The notes: a model not told the origin generated them from the letters alone. A stretch of 64,000 nt of DNA from Deinandra increscens subsp. villosa (GCA_039602395.1 JBCNJP010000025.1:100926124-100990123), one strand, 5' to 3'. Counted from the stretch's first letter, positions 53,789 through 64,000 are shown. Program-made: numbers and translations.

Positions 53789-54577
53789 TTATAAACTTTT
53801 GGTTATCTTCAACTCCTTCTTCCCTTCAAGTGTCCCATTCGACAACGAAGAAGACGAAGCAGTGGTACGCTTTTTTGTGATATAACTTGCAGGATTCTCT
53901 TGGTGCGAATCGATCAAATGTGGGAAATTTAGCAAAGCATGAGACCCACGGTGCTTAAAGGCGGCTCGATCATAAGCCATGGCTGCTTGCTCCGGGGTAT
54001 CGTAGGTTCCAAGCCATAGTCTTGTTCCTTTCTTCTCCGGATTCCTCATCTCCGCCGTGAACTTCCCCCATGGCCGCCTCCTCACTCCTCGGTATTTCCT
54101 CCCAGACGGGCAAGCTTCAATATTCTTCTTCACATCTTCAAAATTATATTCCTGAGGAGCCTGGTGGTCGTCCACACCGGATAAAACCTCCAGAAATGTT
54201 TGTGTGTCCGAAGAGTTTGCGAAGTCCGAAGAGTTATTGGAATGTAAGAAGCTAGAGATATCATAATCATCTATGTTTTGCGACCGCCAGATGGAACGAT
54301 CATCCATAAAATATGGATGAATCGACTCGGAAATTCGGCTACACGCCTCACTGGAGGGGGTGTTAGCTGTGAAAGTTGAGACAGTTTCGGGATCGAAATT
54401 TGTGGAAGAGTTTTCAGAGATGGTGTGAAAGTTACTCGAGTAGTAATTAGAGTCGAAGGCAGGAAAAGCAGCAGCTAGGTTATGATCGTCGAGGTGGTTC
54501 TCAGAATGATCATCAAGGAGATAGTTGCGAACGGATTCAAGGACTAGAGAATAATCAAAATCTCCTCCTTCACTCAT
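53789..54577 (-). CDS. Ethylene-response factor (AP2/ERF, group IX-like), copy 2, 262 aa
   Basis: Paralogue of the gene at 39240-40016, intronless, ATG at 54577. The same N-terminal motif (residues 9-22) is present. The AP2 domain is at about residues 161-220, with the contact residues of KYRGVRRRPWGKFTAEMRNP unchanged from copy 1. Differences: AAAF for AAF near residue 36, Ser for Thr near 48, Ala for Thr near 140, and the linker EDVKKNIEACPSGRKYRG in place of KDVKNIETPERKYRG just before the AP2 domain. A Ser replaces Lys in PASYITKK. Substitutions are few and no stop is present, so selection or recent origin keeps it open. The promoter has a short local duplication (54598-54740) not found in copy 1. 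Confidence 0.9.
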   Translation of the reverse strand: MSEGGDFDYSLVLESVRNYLLDDHSENHLDDHNLAAAFPAFDSNYYSSNFHTISENSSTNFDPETVSTFTANTPSSEACSRISESIHPYFMDDRSIWRSQNIDDYDISSFLHSNNSSDFANSSDTQTFLEVLSGVDDHQAPQEYNFEDVKKNIEACPSGRKYRGVRRRPWGKFTAEMRNPEKKGTRLWLGTYDTPEQAAMAYDRAAFKHRGSHALLNFPHLIDSHQENPASYITKKRTTASSSSLSNGTLEGKKELKITKSL

Positions 54578-54597
54578 TGTTATCTTTACCTGAATTT

Positions 54598-54740
54598 GCT
54601 TTAATTTATGAGTTCAAAGATATATATACATACACTTACATATATATATTATCCCCATGTGTTACACAGCTTGCTTTAATTTATGAGTTCAAAGATATAT
54701 ATACATATACTTACATATATATATTATCCCCGTGTGTTAC
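54598..54740 (-). repeat. Tandem duplication of about 72 bp in the ERF copy 2 promoter
   Basis: GCTTTAATTTATGAGTTCAA ... TATATTATCCCCATGTGTTACACA occurs at 54598-54668 and again at 54672-54740 (middle part omitted here). Each unit contains the TATA-like run, so the gene has two possible TATA regions. Copy 1 has one. Confidence 0.85.
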
Positions 54741-56126
54741 ACGACTGATTTAAAAAAAAAACTATAAATATAATCATAATATCTGACAATTATGTATTTT
54801 TATATCTATATAAAAATTTATCAGTAATTATAGGTGGGTCAGAGGTTTTACGACAGTGTACATTTAGGCGTTGGGTTTTCTGTAGAATGGATGTGCAACA
54901 CAGGGGGTCTTGTTTACTCGTACAGACTACAATCGTAACGTGTCGTGAGTAACATCGTTTGCCATGATGAGACCCACGGATAACCGAATGTTTGCATTTT
55001 AAAAAAAATCTAGTCACGGAAAATAAGGATTTTGTTTATTATATTGAAATAAAATACTTGGTAAATTTGAATTTAAACTCAACTATAATAAATAAATGAT
55101 AAAATTAAATAGAATAAAATATTTTATATTATATGTATAATATTTAATTAAAATATTATTATGAACAAAATATTATAAGCATTATATCAAAGTATTAATG
55201 TAATATATAATATATATGTAATAAAAAATATTAATCTTAATATTAAGATTTGGTATTTGGATAATTATTAACTTTAATATAAAAAGTTTTAATTTAATAA
55301 TAACTTATTGGATAATTACTTATTAAAAAGTTTAAACTAAATAAACCATAATATGGAAATTTAGTATTTGGATACTTATTTATTATAAATTTTGACTTAA
55401 TCCAAAATTTTGTGGTGATGATAAATGTCATGTTTTACTAATTAAAGTATGACCATTCTAGAGACATAATTGGTTAATTGGTATTATTGTATGCCAACAT
55501 GATAATTCGTATTATTATTGGCCAATGAGTGATAATTGTATTATTAAAATTCAATTTTCCGTATTTTATTCATCCCCTATATAAATAGCAAAACCAAACA
55601 AACCTAGTATATGTCACACTCAAACTAGGGTATGAAGAGGATGAAATCAGGACACATCTTACCCCTGTCACAACATGCAATGTTACTCTCAGAGAGATCC
55701 CCCAGCTCAGGTTAAACAAATGTCAAAACGCAAAAAGACATCGAAAAATAAAATAAAAGGTAAAAAATAAATAAATAGATAAAATAAAATAAATAATAAA
55801 TACTAAAAAAATAATAGTAATAATCATAATAATAATAATAAAATTAGAATTAAAATGAAAATAGAATAAAATTATAGTAAATTAAAGAAAAACCATACAA
55901 ATAAAAATGTAATGTTATTATTATTTATTATCTTTTTATTTATTAATTTTTTTACATGTCACCATACACCTAAGGCTACCAAAACAAAGACGGAAATCCA
56001 TACAAGTACTGCTAGAACCAAAGACCCCACCCCCTGCGGGAGCAACTAGCCTGAGCCCTACAACCATGACACCTGGGCTTAGAACGAAACAAACCTTAAA
56101 GACCAGGCAAAACCTAAAAACTAAGT
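54741..56126. other. ERF copy 2 upstream region: Helitron relic and repeat-like spacer
   Basis: 54722-55450 matches the Helitron relic of copy 1 (40093-40820). The short unique part 55455-55560 replaces the copy 1-specific block, and 55590-56126 matches 42320-42862. No gene. Confidence 0.5.
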
Positions 56127-58147
56127 TGTAATGTCCCAATACCTATATTATATTATTATATTGTGATGAGTTGTGGAATGGCCGGGTAAGTGCAGTTGAG
56201 TATAGAAGGTAATAAAAACCTGGTGGAAGTAATAAAAATATCATTAGTTACTAATTTATTTTGGTGACTAATGAACAAGTAGGCAAAAGTTGATGGACTT
56301 GAGTGTAATATAAGTTTGGGGGTTAGGTTTTGGTGAAAGGGGGATATAGAGGGAGTAAATGTGCAATTGCTGGGTTAAAACAAAAGATTTGGGTTCTTCC
56401 CAGATCAGTGTTGCCGCCAAAGGTGGGGAAGGGAGACCAACCTAGTCTTGAAGTAAATCATAAAATTAGGAGTGTGGGAGGAAGAATTAGGAAGAGAGAA
56501 GTCGAACTTAGGCTTAGGAAACCTTCTATATCATGATTTCTATCTTTAATCTTGGTTTTCTCATCAAGTAAGTGGTTCTTTGAGCAAGGTGATTTCCATG
56601 GATTTTCACTTGAGGTCAAATTGGGATGATAAGCTGATTGTATTTGTGTTTATGAGTCTAGATAATACTTGATTTCTCCATACATGTTGTTATTGTGTAA
56701 TTTGGATAGGTGTTGTGATGGGGGTTTAGACCCATCACATGGGAATCGATTACTATAGATGATTGGGTGGTTGATTTGGTTAATTGGACCCTAAGAAAGC
56801 TTGTTAGTATGATGTAAGTGTTATACTGTGCATAAAAGCGGAATTTGATATGTTGGTGATCAAAGATGGGACGGATTGATGACATATATATTACTTGTTA
56901 GCTAGAACAATAAGTGTGCATATTAGGTGTTTGATGAAATGCTTGAATGAAGGTAAAAAGTTTTTAAGGTTGATCCCACCAATTTGATTCGGTGATGTTA
57001 GTGTGAACAGTATGGAATATGAATGTAGAATGGTAAATCTAATAAATGATGTAATTATAGGTGAAGCAGGAGGAAGCTCGGGACATCAACATGAAGAAAA
57101 TACTATATCTTAAAGGTAACACGTAGAAGATTGTTTAATTGAAGTAGAAAATGTTAGCATTTTCCAATTATGAATTAGCATTATATGGTATGATAACAAA
57201 TGAGTTGATAGTGATGGAGATATGGAATTGGTCATGTTACATGATCCAGTTTAGTTGGATTGATTTTGACCCGTTTGAGTTAAGCTGAAAATATGTGAAG
57301 GTCTAAAGGTAAATTTTGGACATGATTGAGGATCCATGAGAAATCATGATCCTAGAATGCAATTACGAGTGGAAAAGCGGTATTGGCTTAAGTGTACTTG
57401 TGCCAAGGGGAGGATTATGAAGTGAAAGAATTATGTGTAGAAGCAAGTTAAACTTGCAATTATGTAATTGGGGTTTAACGGGTCAAATGGGTAGGGAAAG
57501 ACGTTACTAACATTCCAACTTGTTTTCTTAATGTATTTGTGAATTTGAATTAGAAAATTTTTAGATGCAAATGTTTAGAGAGTTTATAACATTTGAGAAG
57601 TCATGGTACATGGTTGTTGAAATCTGGCTGCAAAAAGGGTGGAATTTGACTAAGTATAGAAAACTAGCCAAACTGCTGGAAATGTAGCTCCAAGCGTTAC
57701 GCTTGTTGTTGGGCTTCATGCAGGCGATACGCCTGGAGACTAGGCGATATGCCTAACCCAGGACCAAATTTAGGCAATACGCCTGGAACCCAGGTTGGAC
57801 CTTTATTTTGTTTCATGCATTTAAAAGGGGGATTGTGTGCTTGGCTGATATAGATCATCAATACTAACGTGTTACTAGTGTTGTTGGCAGGTAAATCTTA
57901 GAATGCGGTCAAGATCGAACCGGGGGCTCCAAGAACCGAACACCACTCTATTTTTGGGACTTTAATGTTTGTTAGTATATGGTGAATGATATGTAGTGTA
58001 CTCTGATGAGACGTGTGGTAATTATGCTAAACTTGATGTGTAATCACGTCATGATGCTTTCTCGGTTTTTGTTATTTTAACGATGAAATTTTCTGGTTCG
58101 TGCTATTAATAAATAAAATGAACGTTTTCGTGGGATGAGGTCTTACA
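56127..58147 (+). mobile_element. Ty3/gypsy 5' LTR, copy 2 (full length)
   Basis: TGTAATGTCCC to GAGGTCTTACA, 2021 bp. It includes a block (about 57525-58025) absent from copy 1, with the GGCGATACGCC cluster at 57688-57790. The matching 3' LTR was not found in the window. Confidence 0.88.
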
Positions 58148-58150
58148 AGT

Positions 58151-58162
58151 TGGTATCAGACT
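58151..58162 (+). other. Primer-binding site (initiator Met tRNA), copy 2
   Basis: TGGTATCAGACT follows the LTR after three bases, as in copy 1. Confidence 0.85.
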
Positions 58163-58515
58163 CGAGGTTTGAGGGATTTAAGTGTTGCGGGAACACTTGA
58201 ACTCAAACCAAGTGCTCATGGTATGGAAAAGGGTGTTCGGGTCAATGCTCGATCATGTGACCCGGTAAGCGATTTGAATTACATATAGTAAAGTTGTTGA
58301 TGATGTTAAGTAATGATTGTGCCAAAGGTCCACTAGATTGGTTGAGCGGAATGTGAAAAGGATTGAAAAATGGGAAAGTTCGATGCACTATGGTTGGTGT
58401 CTAAGACGCCCTGCCTGCGTGCTTAGACGATGATGGGTCTAATAGGGCCTAATGAATGAACATGATTGTTAGCAGTAAAATGTGATGATGATACTAATCT
58501 ATTGTAAATTTTCAA

Positions 58516-60047
58516 ATGGCAAACGAAGATGACTGAGTTGGGGCTCTTACGAAGCCCATGATTGCCGAGATAACGAAGTTGATTGCGGATGAAGTAGAGA
58601 CCTCCGTGGATATGGCAGTCCGAACCTACGTGGGCCAGACTAATGCTTTAATGGAGGCATTGGAAAAGAAGATGGATTCCCTAAAGAATGAGTTGAGAGA
58701 AGAGTAGAGTGGGCAAAAGGAGAAGGGGAGGTGCACGTACAAAGACTTTATTGCGTGTGAACCTACTTATTAAACTAGTGACGCGGATCTGATAGCTTGC
58801 TACGGGTGGCTAACGAATATCAAAGTTGTGTTTCTGAGGATTCATTGTGATCCTACAGATCAAGTGATGTTTGCAATCGGACAACTCTGGTTGCATGCTA
58901 AAGATTGGTGGGATATGACAGGAGCAGAGAAAGAGAGTGAAGCAATAAAGGTCGTGACATGGGGAGAGTTTAAAGAAGTATTCACAACTTATCATAGGCC
59001 ACAAGCTGAAGTGAATAAGACACAAGACAAACTCATGCAGTTTCGTCAAAAGAAGGGGCAATTGATTGGGGAAGTGATAGGATACTTTCTATACCAAGTG
59101 AAGTTTTGCAAAGAGTTGTTTAGAATTGAAAAGCATAAGGTATATCAGTTCAATAACATGTTGCATGCTGACTTTAGAGAGTTCATAAATGCTTCTAAGT
59201 GTGTGACTCTCGGGGAGTTAATTAAAGCTTATCGAGAGATGGCATTGGAAAAGAAGAAGCATGTAGAGAGATGGGAAAAGAGGGACGCAGAAAGCAGTTC
59301 TGCCCCGAGCAAGAAACCAAGGGTGGTTGAGTCACCCAAGAAGTATGAAAGTAAGAGGAGTGGGCCTTCTAATTGTCCAAATTATGGACGAGTGCATAAA
59401 GGTGAATGTTTTATGTTGACTAAACAGTGCTACGAATGTGGAAAGAGGGGCCATGGGATAGCCCAATGCCCCAGTCCCGCTCGTGTATGCTTTAACTGTG
59501 GGAAAATGAGCCACAAGAAGAGTCAATGCCTAAACCCGAATTCGGGGACGGGTCAAGGCGGATCGAGAGTGGAAATTCCTCGGGCGAGGAGAAGATCTTA
59601 TCAGCTGACGGTTGAGGAAAGAAAGACGGATCCGGGATTAGTAACATGTACATTCCTTGTTAATTCTATTCCTGTATATGTGTTGTTTGATACTGGTGCA
59701 AGTAGATCGTTTGTTTCACACGACCTTAATTGCCACCCTTTATTTGTGATTGACAAGCTGTATGTACCTTTAGAAGTTAAATAACAGATAATAAGAGTGA
59801 GAGTGTTCTAGTCTTCGACGTGTGTCGAAACTGTAAAATTACTATTAAAGACGAAGACTATTTAACCAATTTAATGCCCATGATGATGGGGTAGTTCAAA
59901 ATGATAGTGAGAATTGATTGATTATCGTGATACCAAGCCAATGTGGTGTGTAACCGCAAGGTGATACAATTAGTATCACCCGGTGGGAAGCAGGTAAGTA
60001 TTCAAGGCGGAAGAAAGAATGAACTTCTAAAGGTAATTACCTTTTTA
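58516..60047 (+). pseudogene. Ty3/gypsy gag-protease pseudogene, copy 2
   Basis: Same protein as 44751-46230. A stop at the seventh codon, further stops near 58705 and 58772, then a 319-codon frame (58828-59784) covering the gag core, knuckles and protease motif VLFDTGASRSFVS. One knuckle has lost a Cys (CPNYGRVHKGEC). After the stop following LYVPLEVK, reading continues past the copy 1 breakpoint as VSPGGKQVSIQGGRKNELLK to about 60047, where the MULE-like MITE begins. No reverse transcriptase. Confidence 0.9.
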
Positions 60048-60061
60048 TACTTTAGTATTTT

Positions 60062-60594
60062 GAGTAAATTACACATAAGGTCCTTTAAACAAGGTTAAAA
60101 CGGGTATCGTCCCAGAAGCTAAAAATACAGTTTCAAAAATAATATAATGTTCAGCACGTGTTGTGGAACTTATTTAAAAAATTTCTGATGTTGCTCTCAC
60201 AGGAAGGTGTGACTGTTGTGGAAAATCGAATGGCGATGACAGCGAAAACAAATGTTTTAGTATTGTAACTGAAATATGTGAAGGTGGCTTGTTAATTATA
60301 GTTGGTTAGGTAAAAGAGATGGTTATAAACCCCTGTTTATATGTAGAAGGAAGAAAAGAACGACTTGCTGTGAATTCATGAGATTTTCCTATTTTTTTAG
60401 GAGTTATTTTTAAAGAGACGATGAATTGACGAAATTGTCCCTGACCTAACGATATTTGTTTAACTCCGTTAGCGATAAATGATTTTCTATGAAACATGTA
60501 TAAAACATAAAGGAAGTCTAGTGTAGCTATTTTAGTTAAAAGATTTACTCCAAAATCTAAATAAAATATAAAGCACCTTCTGTATAATTTACTC
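60062..60594. mobile_element. MULE-like MITE ending the gypsy pseudogene
   Basis: Termini GAGTAAATTACACATAAGGT and ATACAGAAGGTGCTTTAT (inverted right end, starting GAGTAAATT) match over about 28 bp with few differences. The 9-bp flanks (TAGTATTTT, TATTGCATT) agree at only five positions, so no TSD is claimed. 533 bp, noncoding. Confidence 0.65.
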
Positions 60595-60816
60595 TATTGC
60601 ATTTTCAAAATGTATAGAACTAGACGTGTATAAGGGGGTGCATTTTAATTTTTATAAGTGCGCTTTATTTTTTATAACAGTGTGTACTAATATTTTTTAA
60701 ATGTGTTTTAAGGCTATGAAATTACGTCGACTTTTTTTTTTCATTTAAAGAAATTCTAACGTTTTTACTCTTGAGACACGTGCAACTAATGATGGCTTCC
60801 TAAATTTATAAGAAAA

Positions 60817-61540
60817 CTAGATTTTAACCCTCCGCGCGTTGCGCGGAGGTGCTCAAGAATTACGTCATGATATTACCAAAATTGCATCGTTGTTGCGTTA
60901 TTTCTATTAGCTTAGCATGTTGTTTGTTTTACATAGAGTGAGCTTCACAAAAGATCATGACTTCGTTCATTTCAACGCGGTCTCGTTTGGTTGTGTTCTT
61001 GTTTTAATCGTTGGGATAACACGGGTAGATACAACAGTTAAACTGCTACACCAACAACAACAACATAAATGATTGGTGATCAATGGAGGTTAACGTGAGC
61101 ATAACGCAAACATACAAAACCGTTACATTGTTTTAAAGATATGTGAAGGAAAACGAAAAAAAGAAAACATGAACGACCAAAATCACTTATAAAGTTATAA
61201 CCAAATCATATTTACCATTTAAAAGTTTATGTATTACACAAACAAAACAAAAATATAAAAAGTAAAAAAAATTATAAAATCAAATAATGTAAATGGAGGT
61301 TACCGTGGGATAACGCGAACACTCAAAACTATTACAATGAAGGTTACCGCTATGATAACGTGAATATTGCATTTGTGATATGGAAGCATAATATAAATTG
61401 TTAGTAATCAATGGAGGTTACCGCTGTGATAATGCAAACACACAAAATTAGTCGTCAATAAAGGTTACCGCTGAAATAATGCGAACACACAAAACCATTA
61501 GACTGATCGTAATATCATTTATTAAAAAAATATTGAATTT
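60817..61540 (-). mobile_element. Helitron 3' end with degenerate repeat array
   Basis: On the minus strand the perfect hairpin CTCCGCGCAACGCGCGGAG is followed after nine bases by CTAG (60820-60817) and then T, the Helitron 3' terminus. Inside, the phrase GGAGGTTACCGCTGTGATAA and GCGAACACACAAAAC recurs about five times, at about 61084, 61295, 61342, 61425 and 61460. The 5' TC end was not found, so the right limit is arbitrary. No helicase. Confidence 0.7.
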
Positions 61541-62189
61541 GTTTGATTAATTAATTATATAAAAAACATTAGACTAATTTTATATATAAAAACTATTAAA
61601 ATAATCCAACTAAAATATTAAAATAATCATTACCTAATAAAATAATAAAAAATGTTCTTAATTGTAACATATAGTAATAACACACATTTTAGCATTTTAG
61701 CCTTACTCCATACATTTGTTTTGAACCGCAACAATGCGCACAAATGTGGCGGAGCTTGAAAGTTTTTTTAGTGGTGACCGAAAATAATGTGATTCCAAAA
61801 ATAAATGTTATCGATATGTTTTGAGGTATATGTTTGGATCGGCGGTCCAGTTTGGATCGGGTTAAACATGAAAAACTATAAATATCGTCACAATAAAAGC
61901 TATAAAAAAACTATAAATGATGAGTACGTGAAAGAAGAATTAAAATTGGTATGACGCCCTTTAATAGTTTTGAATTCATCAATTATGCACTTTGAATCGA
62001 AGTTAAGGTTTTATATCTTAAAAATGTTATAAAATTTATTATTTTGAAACATTTGAACATTTTCTTACTATGACACCAATTTGAAAATTATGATATTAAA
62101 ATAAGAAAATAAAGTAATAAATTCCCCTAAAGCAAGTAAAATAATAAAGTTATGCATTTGAATGACATAGTCAATGAATAAATATCATT
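61541..62189. other. AT-rich spacer, no gene seen
   Basis: May still belong to the Helitron; no terminus or coding frame was identified. Confidence 0.4.
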
Positions 62190-62300
62190 AAAAATGGTTG
62201 AAGTGGAGATGTGCGGGTTCGAACAGGCGTCTCTTATGGAGCAAAGCAAGCCTCGTACCATTTGAGCTAATCCATATTCTGTTAAATGTACACGGTAGCG
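62190..62300 (-). mobile_element. tRNA-like SINE fragment
   Basis: On the minus strand TTAGCTCAAATGGTACGAGG (62272-62253) resembles box A and TGTTCGAACCC (62226-62216) box B. The cloverleaf is incomplete, hence not a tRNA gene. Confidence 0.45.
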
Positions 62301-62957
62301 ACCAAACTTATACATTTTTTTAGTAAATTACACGTATACTCAATACTCCTAAACGAAAAATTGATAATGACCGGGGTTACTGCACGGCCCTTATAAAATC
62401 CGGCCCTTATAATGGACACAAGTTTGAAATTAATTTGGAAGTACTTTTAGCGACTCGATTAGAAGACATGTATCTACCCTACAAGGACTATCCAGCTTTA
62501 CTAAACACACACTCTACCACTAGCACTGGGATGCATCATCTTTAATTAGCTTGCAAAATGAGACTTTTTAGTTTTAGTCATTACTAACTAGTAAAGAAAT
62601 TTTATGATTGCCTGTTTTATTTAAGAAGTTTATTTTTAATGTAAAGCAACCGATTATATATGTTCTAAGTTTTTAATTTATTAATATTTTTTTAGAACGT
62701 TCAACTAAAACTATTTACATCAGTTGAGGCAATTCACAGGAAAAACCACATTAGCAAGTGGTCGGGTGAAAAACTTGTTAGGCTCAGGGATCAAACTCTT
62801 GATCTTTCAGTCCTGAGTCTTCCTTTCATCATCAATATTATTCTAACTTTTTTTTTATTATATCATTATGGAATTAGCATATTAACATGCTACAAAATGG
62901 TAACATATATATAGTCGGTATGAATTTTCTCACGGCATGTCAAATCTACCTATATAC
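62301..62957. other. Spacer with a dispersed repeat fragment (62700-62850)
   Basis: ACTATTTACATCAGTTGAG and the following CTCAGGGATCAAACTCTTGA are shared with 6320-6420. No gene. Confidence 0.5.
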
Positions 62958-62960
62958 TAA

Positions 62961-63281
62961 GGGTGGATGGAGTGCATGCCTAAGTATGTTTTTGAATCAT
63001 AAAACTAACCAATCAAATGGTGCCAACAGGAAAGAGAAAAAATATGTAGAATTGATGTTTTGGTGGGGGGTATGCATGCCTAGGCATGTTTTAGGCAATG
63101 TGAAGTGGGGACCACAATCAAACACACACAAATCTCTCGGCAACCTTCGGCAAAGATATGCCGAAAATCGTGTGAAATACGCCGATGCCTCATACGCCGA
63201 TGAAGGCGGTATGCATGCCGATTTCGGCATCAACCATGCCGTGTACATGCCGATGGGATTAGGCATGTACACCGCCTACCC
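62961..63281. mobile_element. Tourist-like MITE with GCCGA-rich interior, TSD TAA
   Basis: 321 bp with TIRs GGGTGGATGGAG/ CACCGCCTACCC and TAA on both sides (62958-62960 and 63282-63284). The interior is unusually GC-rich and full of GCATGCC, TGCCGA and TCGGCA words, leaving both strands open. The two overlapping frames are compositional, not genes. Confidence 0.8.
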
Positions 63282-63290
63282 TAATCATTG

Positions 63291-63352
63291 AGTAAATGAG
63301 GATACCACTTGCCACTATTATAGTAAATGAGGATACCACTTGCCACTATTAT
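63291..63352 (+). repeat. 31-bp direct repeat, two units
   Basis: AGTAAATGAGGATACCACTT and GCCACTATTAT make up one unit, present at 63291-63321 and 63322-63352 without change. Confidence 0.97.
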
Positions 63353-64000
63353 ACTCATCCTCATTATTATTTTCTCTTCTAAACAATTATAATTATAAGA
63401 TATCATTTATATTTAATATTAAATATTTCTTTATTTTTTTAATACTTAAAATTTAGCTTTTCATATTTATTTTAAATTTGATTTTCCATTTTGCTATTAC
63501 ATTTAAAAAAATGTTTTAAATTAGTTATCGTATACAAATTTACGATTAAATGGTATGTATTAGTTAGGTAGTTAACTTTTATATATATAGACATATTAAC
63601 AGTGCTCACATATTAATGAAATATATAAAAGATTAACTTTCTTGATTGAACATGATGTTTTTAAAGATATGATTAGGTGACTAGACTTTTTTTTTATAAT
63701 ATTCTTAAGTTATTTTTCTTTAACTTTTATTTTACACATAAGTTTTAATTTAGTAGATAAATTTCTTCTTATTTTTTGATTTGTTGATTTATACCTACAT
63801 GGGATTAGTTAACTAAAATTTTAATCTCAGTAACAAATTAGTGAAATCGATAAAGGTAATTTTGTTGAACAAACTTGATTTCTTAAAATATAAGTATATC
63901 ATAAATGTTTGAATAATCATAGAGTCTACCTATATTCAAAACCTGACAGAAACGTGCTCCATTAAAATGATTTTGATAAACGAGTAGATATTTTATAATT
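63353..64000. other. AT-rich spacer, no gene seen
   Basis: More than 75% A/T by eye. No recognisable repeat, RNA or coding signal. Confidence 0.5.

Larger units (their letters stand above)
47607..59998 (+). repeat. Tandem segmental duplication, copy 2
   Basis: Collinear with 34925-46230. Extra material here: Tourist MITE (48035-48339), MULE/LTR block (about 49560-50615), solo LTR (51363-51995), Helitron unit (52233-52928) and about 500 bp of LTR (57525-58025). A local 46-bp tandem repeat lies at 47642-47745. Confidence 0.92.

Noticed and set aside
60053..60603. 9-bp target duplication for the MULE-like MITE
   Set aside because: The flanking 9-mers match at only five positions.
62997..63291. 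Two proteins of 91 and 134 codons
   Set aside because: Both lie in a MITE with repetitive GC-rich words and have no family features.

Overview
The window is plant nuclear DNA: AT-rich, gene-poor and packed with nested transposable elements. The recognisable host genes are typical of eudicots: a CAT9-type amino acid transporter, TAF9, ethylene-response factors and a MATE transporter relic. I suspect an asterid, possibly Asteraceae, from the style of the ERF genes and the mix of elements, but this is inference and no diagnostic marker was seen. There are no bacterial-style operons, CRISPR arrays or free-standing tRNA/rRNA genes.

Layout. (1) 1-18.3 kb is accessory DNA. It holds decayed PIF/Harbinger-type sequences (two direct copies of a transposase 3' end, and four related flanking derivatives), foldback elements with minisatellite cores, two Mutator-like elements with 9-bp target duplications, MITEs, SINE-like units and a Ty3/gypsy-type LTR on the minus strand. 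(2) 18.3-25.4 kb is AT-rich spacer with a short AP2/ERF-like gene (19863-20345), a two-span membrane protein gene (22771-23283, minus) and a LINE 3' end. (3) 25.4-34 kb is the genic core: an eight-exon CAT9-type gene (28984-25455, minus), a Mutator-like element with a GC-rich interior, a foldback element, a MATE pseudogene and a two-exon TAF9 gene (33657-33035, minus). (4) 34.9-46.2 kb and 47.6-60.0 kb are two tandem copies of one segment, separated by an LTR start and a 500-N assembly gap. Each copy carries one intact ERF gene on the minus strand, a duplicated untranslated or leader-like exon, and a Ty3/gypsy 5' LTR with a gag-protease pseudogene. (5) 60-64 kb holds a MULE-like MITE, a Helitron 3' end with a degenerate repeat array, and a Tourist-like MITE.

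The two ERF genes are close paralogues made by the segmental duplication, and both stay open. Because each copy gives the other's empty site, several insertions can be read precisely: a solo LTR (TSD GTATT), a Helitron insertion between A and T, a Tourist MITE (TSD TAA) and a foldback element (TSD AATTAATTT). Both outer limits of the duplication are hidden by the gap and the LTR at 46231, so a second TAF9 copy in the missing sequence cannot be excluded.

The most interesting leads are: the hidden junction of the ERF duplication; a hairpin made from a PIF-derived gene fragment (3044-3344); a foldback family whose members carry different minisatellite cores; an inverted motif around AGGCGATACGCCT clustered in three LTRs in the same sense orientation; and a divergent AP2 protein that lacks key DNA-contact residues. 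No wholly new biological system is demonstrated.
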